The notes under the pieces: model-generated
Told to the model about the DNA's origin: nothing
Databases searched by the model: none
What the model saw: the letters and a program-made list of their open reading frames with translations, nothing else
Assembly (NCBI RefSeq): GCF_007641235.1
Contig: NZ_CP038157.1
Coordinates: 372,001 to 436,000 of the forward strand
Origin: Corynebacterium sanguinis
GTDB lineage: Bacteria > Actinomycetota > Actinomycetes > Mycobacteriales > Mycobacteriaceae
Direction: 5' to 3'
Length of the DNA: 64,000 bases
Position numbers and translations under genes: made by a program
Shown here: piece after piece, positions 1-9,558 of the stretch
Numbering within the stretch: the stretch's first letter is position 1
Layout of the letters: the number at the start of each line of letters is the position of its first letter

Positions 1-1559
1 GCCCACTTTTCGGGGCCGAGCTCCAGCAGGTCGTCGCGCGAACCGCGCGGCAGATCGCCGTAGTCGCGCTCGGGCAGCTTCTTCGAAGGCGCGATGTTCG
101 TCGGCCGCGGCCCGTTGGGCTGGTTGACGGTGACGTGGCCGACGTAGTCGAGGATGCGGCCGATCTCGTCCGCCGCCGCGGGCGCCTCCAGCAGGTGCGG
201 GTGGTCGGCGATGAAGTTGGTGTTCACGCGCTTGTAGCGGAAGTCGGGGTCGGAAAGCAGCTCGCGCAGGAACCCGATGTTGGTGGAGACGCCCGTGACG
301 CTGAACTCGTTGAGCGCGCGCAGCGAGCGGTCCACGGCGATCTGGAAGTCCTTGCCGCGGCAGGTCATCTTCACCAGCAAGGAATCGAAGTTGGGGGTAA
401 TTTCGGTGCCGACGGCAACGGAGCCGTCGAGACGCACGCCCGCACCGCCCGGCGAGCGGTACCCGGTGATCAGGCCGGAGTCCGGGCGGAACCCGTTGGC
501 GGGATCCTCGGTGGTGATGCGGCACTGCAGCGCGGCGCCCGTGATCTGCACGCTCTCCTGGTCCAGGCCGAGGTCCTCAAGCGTCGCGCCCGCCGCGATG
601 TAGAGCTGCGAGCGCACGATGTCCACGCCCGTGACCTCCTCGGTCACGGTGTGCTCGACCTGGACGCGCGGGTTCATCTCGATGAACACGTGGTTGCCGT
701 TCTCGTCGACGAGGAACTCGACCGTGCCTGCACCGGAGTAATTGATCTCCTTGCAGAAGCGCACCGCGTCGGCGCAGATGCGCTCGCGGTGCTCCTGCGT
801 AATGTGCTGCGCCGGCGCGATCTCCACGACCTTCTGGTGGCGGCGCTGCAGCGAGCAGTCGCGCTCGAACAGGTGGATGACGTTGCCCGCGGAATCAGCG
901 AGGATCTGCACCTCGATGTGCTGAGGGTTGATCACCGCGCGCTCGACGTACACCCGCGCATCACCGAAGGCCGCCTCCGCCTCACGCGAGGCTTCCGCCG
1001 CGAGCTTTTCGACGTCCTGCTCACGCTCCACGAACCTCATCCCGCGCCCACCGCCGCCCGCCACGGCCTTGACAAAGACGGGGAACTCGAACTCCTTGGC
1101 AAACTCCGCGATCTGCGCCGGGTCGTCCGAGGGCTCGGAGTCTTTCAACGTGGGCAGCCCGGTGCGCTCCGCGGCCTGCACGGCGGCTGCCTTATCGCCG
1201 GTGAGGTCGAGCGTTTCCGGGCTGGGGCCGATGAAGGTGATCCCGTTCTCGGCGCACTCACGAGCAAGCTCGGCGCGCTCGGAGAGGAAGCCGTAGCCGG
1301 GGTAGACGGCATCCGCGCCCGTCTTCTTCGCGGCGGAGATGATCTCGTCGATGTCCAGGTAGGCGCGCACCGGCTGGCCTTCGACGCCGATCTGCACGGC
1401 CTCGTCCGCAAACGGGCGGTGGAAGGAGTTGCGATCCTCGCGCGGGTAGACCGCGACCGTTTTGGCCCCGGTCTCGAACGCTGCATGAAACGCCCTCACG
1501 GCGATCTCACCCCGATTGGCAACGAGGACTTTGTCAAAGTGCGGAAGCGTGCGAGCCAT
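1..1559 (-). CDS. pyc: Pyruvate carboxylase, N-terminal 519 residues (cut by window edge)
   Basis: Biotin-dependent ATP:pyruvate carboxylation to oxaloacetate, the anaplerotic reaction. Visible from its ATG, with an AGGA ribosome site about 9 nt upstream. The reading opens with a biotin-carboxylase N-domain (VLVANRGEIAVRAFHAA near residue 11), then the ATP-grasp glycine loop AVAGGGGRGMRF near 165-175 and the carboxylase active-site segment EMNPRVQVEHTVTEEVTG. The reading is still open at base 1, so the carboxyltransferase and biotinyl domains lie outside. The fit is better to pyruvate carboxylase than to acetyl-CoA carboxylase alpha: the frame runs on past the biotin-carboxylase domain (NFIADHPHLLEAP and beyond). 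It lies downstream of prpC on the same strand but behind a strong hairpin, so it is probably a separate transcript. Confidence 0.93.
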   Translation of the reverse strand, partial: MARTLPHFDKVLVANRGEIAVRAFHAAFETGAKTVAVYPREDRNSFHRPFADEAVQIGVEGQPVRAYLDIDEIISAAKKTGADAVYPGYGFLSERAELARECAENGITFIGPSPETLDLTGDKAAAVQAAERTGLPTLKDSEPSDDPAQIAEFAKEFEFPVFVKAVAGGGGRGMRFVEREQDVEKLAAEASREAEAAFGDARVYVERAVINPQHIEVQILADSAGNVIHLFERDCSLQRRHQKVVEIAPAQHITQEHRERICADAVRFCKEINYSGAGTVEFLVDENGNHVFIEMNPRVQVEHTVTEEVTGVDIVRSQLYIAAGATLEDLGLDQESVQITGAALQCRITTEDPANGFRPDSGLITGYRSPGGAGVRLDGSVAVGTEITPNFDSLLVKMTCRGKDFQIAVDRSLRALNEFSVTGVSTNIGFLRELLSDPDFRYKRVNTNFIADHPHLLEAPAAADEIGRILDYVGHVTVNQPNGPRPTNIAPSKKLPERDYGDLPRGSRDDLLELGPEKW

Positions 1560-1692
1560 GGTGGTGGTCCTTTCCCGAGCGGGTGTGGGGTCATGCTAAA
1601 GCTGATTCTAACCCCCAAAGAAGGCACACGAGCGGGCTTGAATGTCGCTCTGTGTGGGGGCTTCTGTGATTGTGGGCGCTGGTGGGGGCCAG

Positions 1693-1708
1693 TGACAAAA
1701 GTTGTACC
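1693..1708. repeat. Third copy of a 16-bp element between prpC and pyc
   Basis: TGACAAAAGTTGTACC, one base different from the arm of the hairpin at 1733-1767 and exactly 40 bp before its left arm. It is not needed for the hairpin, so the element may be a protein-binding site (for example for pyc control) rather than only a terminator arm. Function is inference. Confidence 0.6.
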
Positions 1709-1732
1709 GACGCCGAAAACGACCTGGGAAAA

Positions 1733-1767
1733 TGACAAAAGTTGCACCAGCGGTGCAACTTTTGTCA
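1733..1767 (-). terminator. Perfect 16-bp-arm hairpin after prpC
   Basis: TGACAAAAGTTGCACC, a 3-nt loop (AGC), then the exact reverse complement. Read in the direction of prpC the stem is followed by ATTTTCCC, giving a short U-tract. It begins 13 bases after the prpC stop, so it is the likely terminator of prpDBC. The nearby third copy of the arm leaves open a dual role as operator for pyc. Confidence 0.75.
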
Positions 1768-1780
1768 CTCAACCCGTCGG

Positions 1781-2935
1781 CTAGCGCACGTGGCGCTCAT
1801 CCGGGCCGTTGTACGCGGCCAGCGGGCGGATGATCGTCGGGTTGCTGTACTGCTCAATGATGTGCGCGGTCCAGCCGGTGATGCGCGCCATGACGAACAG
1901 CGGGGTGAAGAACTCGATGTCGAAACCGAGGATGTAGTAGGCCGGGCCGGCCGGGAAGTCCAGGTTCGGCATGATGTGGATCGAGGTATTGTCGTACATG
2001 GTCTTGGCCATGATGTCGTAGATCTCGACCCACTTCGCAGCACCCTTATTCGGGTCCTTCGCCTCGTGCTCGGCGGCGAGCTTCTTAAAGCAGGCCTCCA
2101 TCGTCGGCACGCGCGAGTCGCCCTTCTTGTACACGCGGTGGCCGAAGCCCATGACAAGCTCCTTGTTCTTGAGCTTGTCCAGGGTCCACTCCTCGGCCTT
2201 GGCCGGGTCGTCGATCTCGACGAAGTTGTGCATGACGAACTCGTTGGCGCCGCCGTGCAGCGGGCCCTTGAGCGCGCCGATCGCGCCGGTCACAGCGGAC
2301 CAGGTGTCCGAGTTGGTTGACGTGATCACGCGGGCCGCGAACGTCGAGGCGTTGAAGGAGTGCTCGGCGTAAAGGATCATCGACTTCTCGAATGCCTCGA
2401 TGTCCGACGGGATCGTCGCGGGCGAGCCCTCGCCGTCGCCGAAGACCATCCAGAGGAAGTTCTCGGCGTAGCCCTTCGCCGGGTCCGGCTCGATGTAGCC
2501 CTCACCGCGGCGGCGGCGGATATCAAGCGCCACGATGGTCGGCAGCTTGGTCAGAAGCGTCAGCGCGATGTCGCGGATGTGGTCGGTGTCCTGGGTGAAC
2601 TTGTGCGGGTCGCGCGTGCCCAGAAACGACACAGCTGTGCGCAGCACGTCCATCGGGTGGCAGTCCTTCGGCATGGCCTCGATGACGCCGATGAGCTCCT
2701 CGTCGAGGCCGCGGCGGGCGCGAGCCTTGGCGTAGAACTCCTCAAGCTCCTCGCCGGTGGGCAGCTCGCCGTTCCACAGCAGCAGCGCAACCTCTTCGAA
2801 GCTGACGTTGTCGGCGAGCTCCTGAACGGGGTAGCCGCGGTAGAGCAGCGAGTTGGTCTCGGGGTTGACTTTGGAGATGGCAGTGTAGTCAGCGACAACG
2901 CCGTAGAGGCCCTTGCGCACTTCTTGCTCGGTCAT
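1781..2935 (-). CDS. prpC: 2-methylcitrate synthase
   Basis: Condenses propionyl-CoA with oxaloacetate to 2-methylcitrate, first step of the methylcitrate cycle. 384 residues, the usual length of the short citrate-synthase type. The catalytic set is visible: His227 in LHGGANE, His266 in GFGHRVYK and Asp326 in NLDFPAGPAYY. It is assigned as methylcitrate rather than citrate synthase from its place as last gene of prpD-prpB-prpC; it probably has some citrate synthase activity as well. ATG start with AAGGAG 9 nt upstream, 15 nt after the prpB stop. A strong hairpin follows the stop. Confidence 0.95.
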   Translation of the reverse strand: MTEQEVRKGLYGVVADYTAISKVNPETNSLLYRGYPVQELADNVSFEEVALLLWNGELPTGEELEEFYAKARARRGLDEELIGVIEAMPKDCHPMDVLRTAVSFLGTRDPHKFTQDTDHIRDIALTLLTKLPTIVALDIRRRRGEGYIEPDPAKGYAENFLWMVFGDGEGSPATIPSDIEAFEKSMILYAEHSFNASTFAARVITSTNSDTWSAVTGAIGALKGPLHGGANEFVMHNFVEIDDPAKAEEWTLDKLKNKELVMGFGHRVYKKGDSRVPTMEACFKKLAAEHEAKDPNKGAAKWVEIYDIMAKTMYDNTSIHIMPNLDFPAGPAYYILGFDIEFFTPLFVMARITGWTAHIIEQYSNPTIIRPLAAYNGPDERHVR

Positions 2936-2950
2936 GGTGGTGCTCCTTAC

Positions 2951-3874
2951 TTACTTCTCAAACGTCGGGCGGTAGTTCTCCGCCGAGTAGGTGAACACGG
3001 ACTGGTCGAACTGGTTGTACTCGTCGTAGCGCACGAGCTCGTAGAGCCGCGAGCGGTGCTGCATTCGATCCAGCCACGCCTCTTGGGTGCCGGTCTCGGC
3101 GATCTCGCGCAGCATCTGCTCGGTCTGCCCCATCGCGGTGCGGAAGGTGGTTACCGGCCAGATCACCGCGTTGTAGCCGATCTCCTCGAGCCTGCCGGCG
3201 GGGATCAGCTCGGTCTTGCCGAACTCGGTCATGTTTGCCAGCAGCGGCACGTCGACGGCGGCGCGGAACTTTTCAAAGTCGGCCTCGGAGTAGAGAGCCT
3301 CGGTGAAGATCAGGTCTGCGCCGGCGTCGGCGTAGGCCTTGGCGCGCTCGATGGCGGAGTCGATGCCTTCGATCCCGGCGGCGTCGGTACGCGCGCAGAT
3401 GACGAACGCGTCGTCGCTGCGCTCGCGCACGGCGGCGGTGATGCGGCGCAGCATGAGGTCACGGGGAACGACCTCCTTGCCGTCGAGGTGGCCGCAGCGC
3501 TTCGGGTTGACCTGGTCTTCGAGGTGCAGCGCGGCGACCCCGGCCGCCTCGAACTCAGCGACGGTGCGCGCGGAGCTCATGGGCTCTCCGAAGCCGGTGT
3601 CGGCGTCGACAAGCACGGGTAGGTTAGTCACGCGCGCGATCTGGCGCGAGCGCGCCGCGACCTCCGTGAGCGTGGTCAGGCCGATGTCGGGCAGGCCCAG
3701 GTCGTTGGCCACCACCGCGCCGGAGACGTAGACGCCCTCGAAGCCACCGATGTCCTCGATCAGGCGGGCTACCAGCGGAGAGAACGCGCCCGGCAGCTTC
3801 GTGATCGTCGGCGAGGTCAAAGACTCGCGCAGTGCTTGACGACGCTCATGCGGCGTCTTTTCTGGCGCGAACAT
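2951..3874 (-). CDS. prpB: 2-methylisocitrate lyase
   Basis: Cleaves 2-methylisocitrate to pyruvate and succinate. 307 residues of the isocitrate lyase/PEP mutase fold: the YVSGAVV strand, metal-binding DADTGFG, EDQVNPKRCGH with the catalytic cysteine, and the WPVTTFR segment near the C-terminus. The frame is open further upstream, but that part is the shadow of prpD. The ATG chosen here ([12 protein letters not shown]) overlaps the prpD stop by one base (TAATG), a classic coupled arrangement. Middle gene of the prpDBC operon. Confidence 0.95.
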   Translation of the reverse strand: MFAPEKTPHERRQALRESLTSPTITKLPGAFSPLVARLIEDIGGFEGVYVSGAVVANDLGLPDIGLTTLTEVAARSRQIARVTNLPVLVDADTGFGEPMSSARTVAEFEAAGVAALHLEDQVNPKRCGHLDGKEVVPRDLMLRRITAAVRERSDDAFVICARTDAAGIEGIDSAIERAKAYADAGADLIFTEALYSEADFEKFRAAVDVPLLANMTEFGKTELIPAGRLEEIGYNAVIWPVTTFRTAMGQTEQMLREIAETGTQEAWLDRMQHRSRLYELVRYDEYNQFDQSVFTYSAENYRPTFEK

Positions 3875-5421
3875 TAGAAGATGCCTGCCGGGGTCTCGGG
3901 AGCCTGCGCGGCTGCTTCCTCGGTGACGCGGACGTTGAGCTCGCGCAGGTCGGTCAGGTTCTCCAGGTCCTGCGCCGCGGCGAGGAAGCGCTCCTGCTCC
4001 TCCTCGGAGACGATGCCGGCGGCGAGGGTGCGGAACTTGCGGATGTAGTCCTCGCGGCTGAACGGGCGAGCGCCGAGCGGGTGGGCGTCGGCAACGGCGA
4101 TCTCGTCGGCGATGACGGAGCCGTCGGTGAACGTGATCACGGCCTTGGCGCCGAACGCCTTCTCGTTCGGGTCGGTGGAGTGGTAGCGGCGGGTCCACTC
4201 CGGGTCCTCGACGGTGGACACCTTGTGCCACAGCTCGACCGTCTCGGGGCGGCCGGCGCGCTCCGGGGTGTAGGAGTCGACGTGGTGCCAGGTGCCGTCC
4301 TCGAGCGCGACCGCGAACATGTACATGATCGAGTGGTCGAGCGTCTCGCGCGAGGCCGTCGGGTCCATCTTCTGCGGGTCGTTGGCGCCGGTGCCGATGA
4401 CGTAGTGGGTGTGGTGCGAGGTGTGCAGCACGATGGACTCGATGTCCGCCGTGGTCTTGCCTGCCTCGGCGATGGTCGCCTTCATGCGGCGCGCCAGGTC
4501 GATCGGGGCCTGCGCCTGGTACTCCGCGGAGTGCTCCTTGGTGTAGGTGTCCAGGATCGCGCGCTTCTCCTCGCCGTCGGCAGGCAGCGGGACGATGTAG
4601 GTGCGCTCCGGGGAGTGCAGCAGCCACGCGATGACGCCGTCCTCGCCCTCCCAGATCGGGGCGGGTGCGCCCTCGCCGCGCATCGCGCGGTCGACGGCCT
4701 CGATGGCCATCTTGCCGGCGAACGCCGGGGCGGAGGCCTTCCAGGAGGAGATCAGGCCCTTGCGGGACTGGCGGGTCGCGGTGGTGGTGTGCAGCGCCTG
4801 GCCGACGGCCTGGTAGATGGTGTCCACGTCAAGCTCAAGCATGGTGCCGATGCCGGCTGCGGCCGAGGGGCCGAGGTGCGCGACGTGGTCGATCTTGAAC
4901 TCGTGCAGGGAGATGCCCTTGACCAGGTTGACCTGGATCTCGTAGCCGGTGGCGATGCCGCGGATCAGGGCCTTGCCGTCGAGGTTCTTGTGCTGCGCGA
5001 CGGCCAAGATCGGCGGGATGTTGTCGCCCGGGTGGGAGTACTCGGCGGCGAGGAAGGTGTCGTGGAAATCGAGCTCGCGCACCGCGGTGCCGTTGGCGAA
5101 CGCGACCCACTCGGCGGAGTAGTTGCCGTCAACGCCGAAGATGGGGGCACCACCCTCGTTGACGGGGTGAGCCTGGGCCATGACGCGGGCCGAAGTGACG
5201 GGGCGGCGTGCGAAAGAGGCCACGGCGACGGAGGCGTTGTCAATGATCCTGTTGATGATCATTTCCTTGGTGTCCTCCGGGACCTCAACCGGGTCGGCTG
5301 CGACCTTGGCCACCTTGTAAGCAAGGTGCTCTTCAATCGGGAACTCTTCGGCGGAGCGGCGGGTGCGTACTTCGTGGTTGATCATTTTGGGTGCGTGACT
5401 CCTCACATCGCTGGCTTGCAT
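3874..5421 (-). CDS. prpD: 2-methylcitrate dehydratase
   Basis: Dehydrates 2-methylcitrate to 2-methyl-cis-aconitate. 515 residues from the first ATG, which has GAGG 6 nt upstream; an alternative ATG at 5385 ([10 protein letters not shown]) gives 503 residues and starts where related proteins usually begin. MmgE/PrpD family features: [11 protein letters not shown] near the start of the fold, [25 protein letters not shown], and [17 protein letters not shown]. First gene of prpDBC, divergent from prpR. Its stop is shared with the prpB start. Confidence 0.94.
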   Translation of the reverse strand: MQASDVRSHAPKMINHEVRTRRSAEEFPIEEHLAYKVAKVAADPVEVPEDTKEMIINRIIDNASVAVASFARRPVTSARVMAQAHPVNEGGAPIFGVDGNYSAEWVAFANGTAVRELDFHDTFLAAEYSHPGDNIPPILAVAQHKNLDGKALIRGIATGYEIQVNLVKGISLHEFKIDHVAHLGPSAAAGIGTMLELDVDTIYQAVGQALHTTTATRQSRKGLISSWKASAPAFAGKMAIEAVDRAMRGEGAPAPIWEGEDGVIAWLLHSPERTYIVPLPADGEEKRAILDTYTKEHSAEYQAQAPIDLARRMKATIAEAGKTTADIESIVLHTSHHTHYVIGTGANDPQKMDPTASRETLDHSIMYMFAVALEDGTWHHVDSYTPERAGRPETVELWHKVSTVEDPEWTRRYHSTDPNEKAFGAKAVITFTDGSVIADEIAVADAHPLGARPFSREDYIRKFRTLAAGIVSEEEQERFLAAAQDLENLTDLRELNVRVTEEAAAQAPETPAGIF

Positions 5422-5555
5422 GGTCTACCTCATACTATGGCCCGCGGTGTGACTCGGGCCATGTTCTAACCTGTGAAATTCTGCGTGCAAAAACTCCCCA
5501 TCCTGTAACATTTGTAAAATCGCAGTTCACGCGAGCGGAAAGGGAGGCGACCACG

Positions 5556-6839
5556 GTGGCGAAGTTGTTTGCGGGGGGACGGATCCGGACTGTGCGCCGC
5601 CAGCACGACCTCACCCAGGTCGACATGGCCCGGCGCATCGGCATCTCCGCCAGCTACCTCAACCAGTTAGAAAACGACCAGCGCCCGCTTACCGTCGCCG
5701 TGCTCGTCGAGCTAACGCGCGCCTTTGGCCTCGACCCGGCGTACTTCTCGGGCGACGACGAGCGCCGCACCATCACCGAGCTCTCGGGGCTCCTTCCCGA
5801 CATCGAGCACGAGGTGCTGCGCGATATTACGGCGCGTTTCCCGGATGTCGCAAAGAGCATCCTCGCCATCCCCTCCCACCTCGGGGTGGGCGCGGCGAAC
5901 CCTTATGCCGCGGTGCGCACCTTCTTCCAGGACAACCGCAACTACTTCGACGACCTCGACCGCGCCGCCGAGGACCTCGCCTCCGGGGCGCGTGGCCGCC
6001 AGGCGCGGCTGACCAGTCTCGCCGCCGCCTTTGACCAAAGGCTCGGCTACACGGTGCGCTTCAACCAGCCCGCCGCCCACGTCGAGGGCGCGCGCTCCGC
6101 CATCGACGCCACCGCGCGCGAGCTGCGGCTGCGCGCCGGGCTGACCGAGGCGCAGCAATGCTTCGAGATGGCCTACCACTTCGGTCTGTTAACGCAGGGC
6201 CCGCTTATCGACGCCCACTTGAACGCCCACCCCGGCACCAGAGGCCACACCGCCGCGCGCGACATCACCCGCCACGGCCTGGCGCAGTACTTCGCGGCGG
6301 CAGTGACCATGCCGTATGCCGAAATCCTCGACGCGGCGGTGAGCACCCGCTATGACATTGAGGTCATCGCATCAAGGTTTGGCACCAGCTTCGAATCCAC
6401 CTGCCAGCGCCTCGGCACACTGCAGCGCCCGCACGCCGCCGCGGTGCCGTTCTTTTTCATCCGCACCGACCGGGCGGGAAACATCTCGAAGCGGCAATCC
6501 ACCACGACGTTTCCCTTCGCGGTGGCCGGCGGCACGTGCCCGCTGTGGGTGGTGCACCGGGCCTTTGACACCCCCAACCGCGTGACCAGGCAGGTCTCGG
6601 TGATGCCGGACGGATCTACGTACCTGTGGGTCGCGCGCATGGTGCAGGGCCCGACCTCCGGGTTCGGTGCGCCGCGCCAGGAAAACGCCGTGGCGCTGGG
6701 CTGCGACATCACGCACGCGCCGCAGATGATTTACGCCGACGGCTTGGACCTGCGGCCGGACTCCGCCACCCCGATCGGCCCGGGCTGCGAGATGTGCCCG
6801 CGCGATCGCTGCCCGCAGCGGGCCTTCCCGAAGCTTTAG
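5556..6839 (+). CDS. prpR: Short-chain-fatty-acid regulator, PrpR/RamB (ScfR) family
   Basis: Likely activator of the adjacent prpDBC operon in response to propionate metabolites. 427 residues. An N-terminal XRE-type helix-turn-helix is clear (RIRTVRRQHDLTQVDMARR then ISASYLNQLENDQRP), followed by the long family-specific ligand domain and a Cys-rich C-terminus GPGCEMCPRDRCPQRAFP of the kind that holds an iron-sulfur cluster in PrpR relatives. GTG start chosen because AGGGAGG lies 8 nt upstream; the frame is open 55 codons further back. Divergent from prpD. Its TAG overlaps the lpdA stop by 3 bases. Confidence 0.9.
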   Translation: MAKLFAGGRIRTVRRQHDLTQVDMARRIGISASYLNQLENDQRPLTVAVLVELTRAFGLDPAYFSGDDERRTITELSGLLPDIEHEVLRDITARFPDVAKSILAIPSHLGVGAANPYAAVRTFFQDNRNYFDDLDRAAEDLASGARGRQARLTSLAAAFDQRLGYTVRFNQPAAHVEGARSAIDATARELRLRAGLTEAQQCFEMAYHFGLLTQGPLIDAHLNAHPGTRGHTAARDITRHGLAQYFAAAVTMPYAEILDAAVSTRYDIEVIASRFGTSFESTCQRLGTLQRPHAAAVPFFFIRTDRAGNISKRQSTTTFPFAVAGGTCPLWVVHRAFDTPNRVTRQVSVMPDGSTYLWVARMVQGPTSGFGAPRQENAVALGCDITHAPQMIYADGLDLRPDSATPIGPGCEMCPRDRCPQRAFPKL

Positions 6840-8242
6840 TCCAGGTCCGTCGAGCCCACCAACCGCCGCGCAGCCTCCGTGATCGAGCCGGAAAGCGAGG
6901 GGTAGACCGCCATGGACTCGGCGAGCTGGGCGACGCTGAGGTTGTTGGTCACCGCAATCGTGATGGACAAGATGAGCTCGGAGGCGGTCGGGGCGACGAT
7001 GACGCCGCCGAGCACCTGGCCGGAGCCCTTGCGGGCGAAGATCTTGACAAAGCCGTGCTGCAGCGAACGCATCTTCGCGCGCGGGTTGGTCTCGAGGTCC
7101 AGCTTGATTACATCCGCGTCGACCTCGCCGTTGGTGATCTGCTGCTCGGTCACACCGACCGCGGCGATCTCGGGGCGGGTGAACACGGCGTTGCCCACCG
7201 TCTTCAGTCGCAGCGGCTCAACGCCCTCGCCGAGCGCGTGGTGGATGGCGATGCGACCCTGCATCGCGGCGACAGAGGCCAGCGGCATGAGGTCGGAGCA
7301 GTCGCCCGCCGCGTAGATGCCCGCGACGTTCGTGCGCGAGACACGGTCGACGTGGATGTGGCCCGACGGGGTCATGGCCACGCCGTTGGCCTCCAGGCCG
7401 AGGTCCTTGGTGTTGGGGATGGAACCGATTGACATGATGCAGTGAGATCCGGTGATTTCCCGGCCGTCCTTCGTGGTCACCACGACCTGATCGCCGGTAT
7501 TGACCACGCTGTGGGCGTAGGAGTCCTTGACCACTTCCACGCCGCGGCCGGCCAGGACGGTCTCGAGCACGTCGGCGGCGTCGGCGTCGTCATGCGGCAG
7601 GATACGGCTGCCGGAGGACACCATGGTCACCTTCACCCCGAGCTCGGCGAACGCCGAGACGAACTCCGCACCCGTGACACCCGAGCCGACCACGATGAGG
7701 TGCTCCGGCTGCTCAATGAGGTCGTAGACCTGGCGCCAGTTGAGGATGCGCTTGCCGTCCGGCTCCGCGCCCTTGATCACGCGCGGGGACGCGCCGGTGC
7801 ACACCAGCACCATGTCGGTATCGACGCGCTCGAAGGTGCCGTCCGGGTAGGTCACCTTCACGCTGTGGGTGGTGTGTCCCGTCTGCTGCGACGACAAGGC
7901 ACCGTGGCCGCGGATGATCTTCACCCCGGCGCGCTCTAGTTGGACCTTGACGTCACGGGCCTGCTCGGACGCCAGCGCTACCACACGGTTGTTCAACGCG
8001 GTGATCATCAAGCTCGCCTCGCCGAGGCCGTGGTTCAAGCCCATGTCGTCGGCGCGGCGCAGGTCCGTCTTGATGTTCGACGCTGCGATGAACCCCTTCG
8101 AGGGCACGACGTCGAGGTTGATCGCGGAGCCGCCAACGCCGTGATTTTCAATCAGGGTGATATCCGCCCCGTACTTCGAACCGGCCAGTGCCGCCTCGTA
8201 GCCCGCTGGGCCACCACCGATGATGACGATCTTTTTGGACAC
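6836..8242 (-). CDS. lpdA: NAD(P)H-quinone dehydrogenase, LpdA type (not a true lipoamide dehydrogenase)
   Basis: 468-residue FAD-dependent pyridine-nucleotide reductase. It shows the FAD loop VIIGGGPAGYEAA at the N-terminus, the NAD loop VVGSGVTGAEF, AGDCSD before the interface domain and a C-terminal dimerisation domain. The redox CxxxxC of lipoamide dehydrogenase is absent: the equivalent segment reads GVGGSAINLDVVPSKG, with Ser and Asp in place of both cysteines. This matches mycobacterial LpdA-type quinone reductases rather than the E3 subunit. GTG start with GGAGG 9 nt upstream. Converges on prpR with overlapping stop codons. Confidence 0.88.
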   Translation of the reverse strand: MSKKIVIIGGGPAGYEAALAGSKYGADITLIENHGVGGSAINLDVVPSKGFIAASNIKTDLRRADDMGLNHGLGEASLMITALNNRVVALASEQARDVKVQLERAGVKIIRGHGALSSQQTGHTTHSVKVTYPDGTFERVDTDMVLVCTGASPRVIKGAEPDGKRILNWRQVYDLIEQPEHLIVVGSGVTGAEFVSAFAELGVKVTMVSSGSRILPHDDADAADVLETVLAGRGVEVVKDSYAHSVVNTGDQVVVTTKDGREITGSHCIMSIGSIPNTKDLGLEANGVAMTPSGHIHVDRVSRTNVAGIYAAGDCSDLMPLASVAAMQGRIAIHHALGEGVEPLRLKTVGNAVFTRPEIAAVGVTEQQITNGEVDADVIKLDLETNPRAKMRSLQHGFVKIFARKGSGQVLGGVIVAPTASELILSITIAVTNNLSVAQLAESMAVYPSLSGSITEAARRLVGSTDLD

Positions 8243-8309
8243 CTGGGTTTTCCTCCGTGATGGGCTCGACGTACAACTGCCAGTCGCGTTAACCGACGCA
8301 AGTCTACAG

Positions 8310-9503
8310 TCACCCAGCGTCGCTAGCGAGGGCAGCGAAATACTTCTCCACCACCGCGCCGAACAGGCGCACCCCGACGGCGATGGATTTTTCGTCCACG
8401 TTCAGATCGCCCTGGTGCAGGTCCTGCTTCTCACCCTTACCGTCCCACGCGCCGAGGCGGACCATGGCGCCGGGGACGTGCTCGAGGTACCAGGAGAAGT
8501 CCTCCCCGCCGGAGGACTGCGGCGTGGTCACCACGGCGTGGGGGTCGACGGAGCGGCCCGCTTGGACGATCAGGGCGGTCGCGATGTCGTCGTTAAGCAC
8601 GGGCGGCACTCCGCGCGTGTAGTTGAGCTCGAACTCGCAGCCGGTCGGGGCGAGGATCTGGGCGATGAGCTCGCTGGTCAGCTCCTCGATGGAGCGCCAG
8701 GTGGTGATGTCGGAGGTGCGAATGGTGCCCTTGAGCAGGGCGGATTTCGGAATCGCGTTGGGCGCATCGCCCGCCTCGACCGCGCCGAACACCACGACGG
8801 TGCCGGTGCGCGGATCCACCCGGCGCGACAACAGCGCGGGCAGCTGGGTGATCACCGCGCCCGCGGCGTAAACCACGTCGGCGGTCATCTGCGGCCGCGA
8901 GGTGTGCCCGCCGGGGCCGGTGATCTCGATCTCGAGGACGTCGGAGGCCGAGGTGATCGCGCCCGTGCGCACCCCGATCTGGCCGACGCGCAGCGACGGC
9001 TCGACGTGCAGGGCGTAGATCGCGGAGACGTTTTGCAGCCCACCCCAGCGGATCACGTCCACTGCGCCGCCGCCCATGACCTCCTCCGCAGGCTGGAAGA
9101 TGATCCGGATGCCGTAGTCCAAATCCAGCTCCGCGAGTGCGCAGGCCAGCGCCATACAGATGGTGGTGTGCACGTCGTGGCCGCAGGAGTGCGACACCCC
9201 CGGGGTGCCCGAGGCGAACTCAAGCCCGGAGATTTCGGCCACGCTGAGCGCGTCGATATCCGCGCGGAAGGCAAGCCGCTCGCCGTCGGCGGGGCCAAGG
9301 TCGACGTAGAGGCCCGTGCCGGGGAAGGGCACGGGGTTAAGGCCGTGCTCGCAAAGCACTTCGGAGATAAACGCGGTGGTGGCGACCTCTTCGTGGGACA
9401 GCTCGGGGTGGGCGTGGATATGTCGGCGCCACTGCGTCACCGTGGCCTCGTTGGCGCGTATCCACTCGCCAACGGCGGTGGCGATGCCGGATCCTGTGCC
9501 CAC
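8310..9503 (-). CDS. M20-family metallo-amidohydrolase (hippurate hydrolase-like)
   Basis: Hydrolyses N-acyl amino acids or similar amides with a two-metal site; substrate unknown. 397 residues. Metal and catalytic motifs of the HipO/AmaA branch are present: RADIDALS, SHSCGHDVHTT with Cys and two His, IFQPAEEVMGGG with the catalytic Glu pair, and a final LHQGDLNVDE. The dimerisation domain GHTSRPQMTADVV is in the middle. GTG start with a strong GGAGG site 7 nt upstream. It lies upstream of lpdA on the same strand with a 67-nt gap. No signal peptide, so cytosolic. Confidence 0.88.
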   Translation of the reverse strand: MGTGSGIATAVGEWIRANEATVTQWRRHIHAHPELSHEEVATTAFISEVLCEHGLNPVPFPGTGLYVDLGPADGERLAFRADIDALSVAEISGLEFASGTPGVSHSCGHDVHTTICMALACALAELDLDYGIRIIFQPAEEVMGGGAVDVIRWGGLQNVSAIYALHVEPSLRVGQIGVRTGAITSASDVLEIEITGPGGHTSRPQMTADVVYAAGAVITQLPALLSRRVDPRTGTVVVFGAVEAGDAPNAIPKSALLKGTIRTSDITTWRSIEELTSELIAQILAPTGCEFELNYTRGVPPVLNDDIATALIVQAGRSVDPHAVVTTPQSSGGEDFSWYLEHVPGAMVRLGAWDGKGEKQDLHQGDLNVDEKSIAVGVRLFGAVVEKYFAALASDAG

Positions 9504-9521
9504 GTGTGTCCTCCTGCTTGT

Positions 9522-9547
9522 AGCCCGGAATTTTTCGTATCCGGGCT
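9522..9547 (-). terminator. Hairpin after the XRE regulator gene
   Basis: AGCCCGGA and TCCGGGCT form perfect 8-bp arms around a 10-nt loop. It starts 12 bases beyond the stop of the XRE regulator gene and precedes the amidohydrolase start. There is no long U-tract outside the stem. Confidence 0.55.
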
Positions 9548-9558
9548 GAGTCTAGCAA

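Noticed and set aside
1781..2935. Citrate synthase (gltA) for the synthase gene
   Set aside because: Operon with prpD and prpB and the short PrpC length favour methylcitrate synthase.
5390..5480. GlxR-like site (GTGA...TCAC) near the prpD start and TGTGA motifs in the prpD/prpR gap
   Set aside because: Spacing between half-sites is 4 nt instead of 6, and the TGTGA motifs lack a proper second half.
5490..5525. RamB/PrpR-type TTTGCAAA site in the prpD/prpR gap
   Set aside because: Only partial matches (GTGCAAAAA, TTTGTAAAA); too weak to list as a feature.
6836..8242. Lipoamide dehydrogenase (E3) for the FAD protein
   Set aside because: Both redox cysteines are missing; the LpdA quinone-reductase assignment fits.
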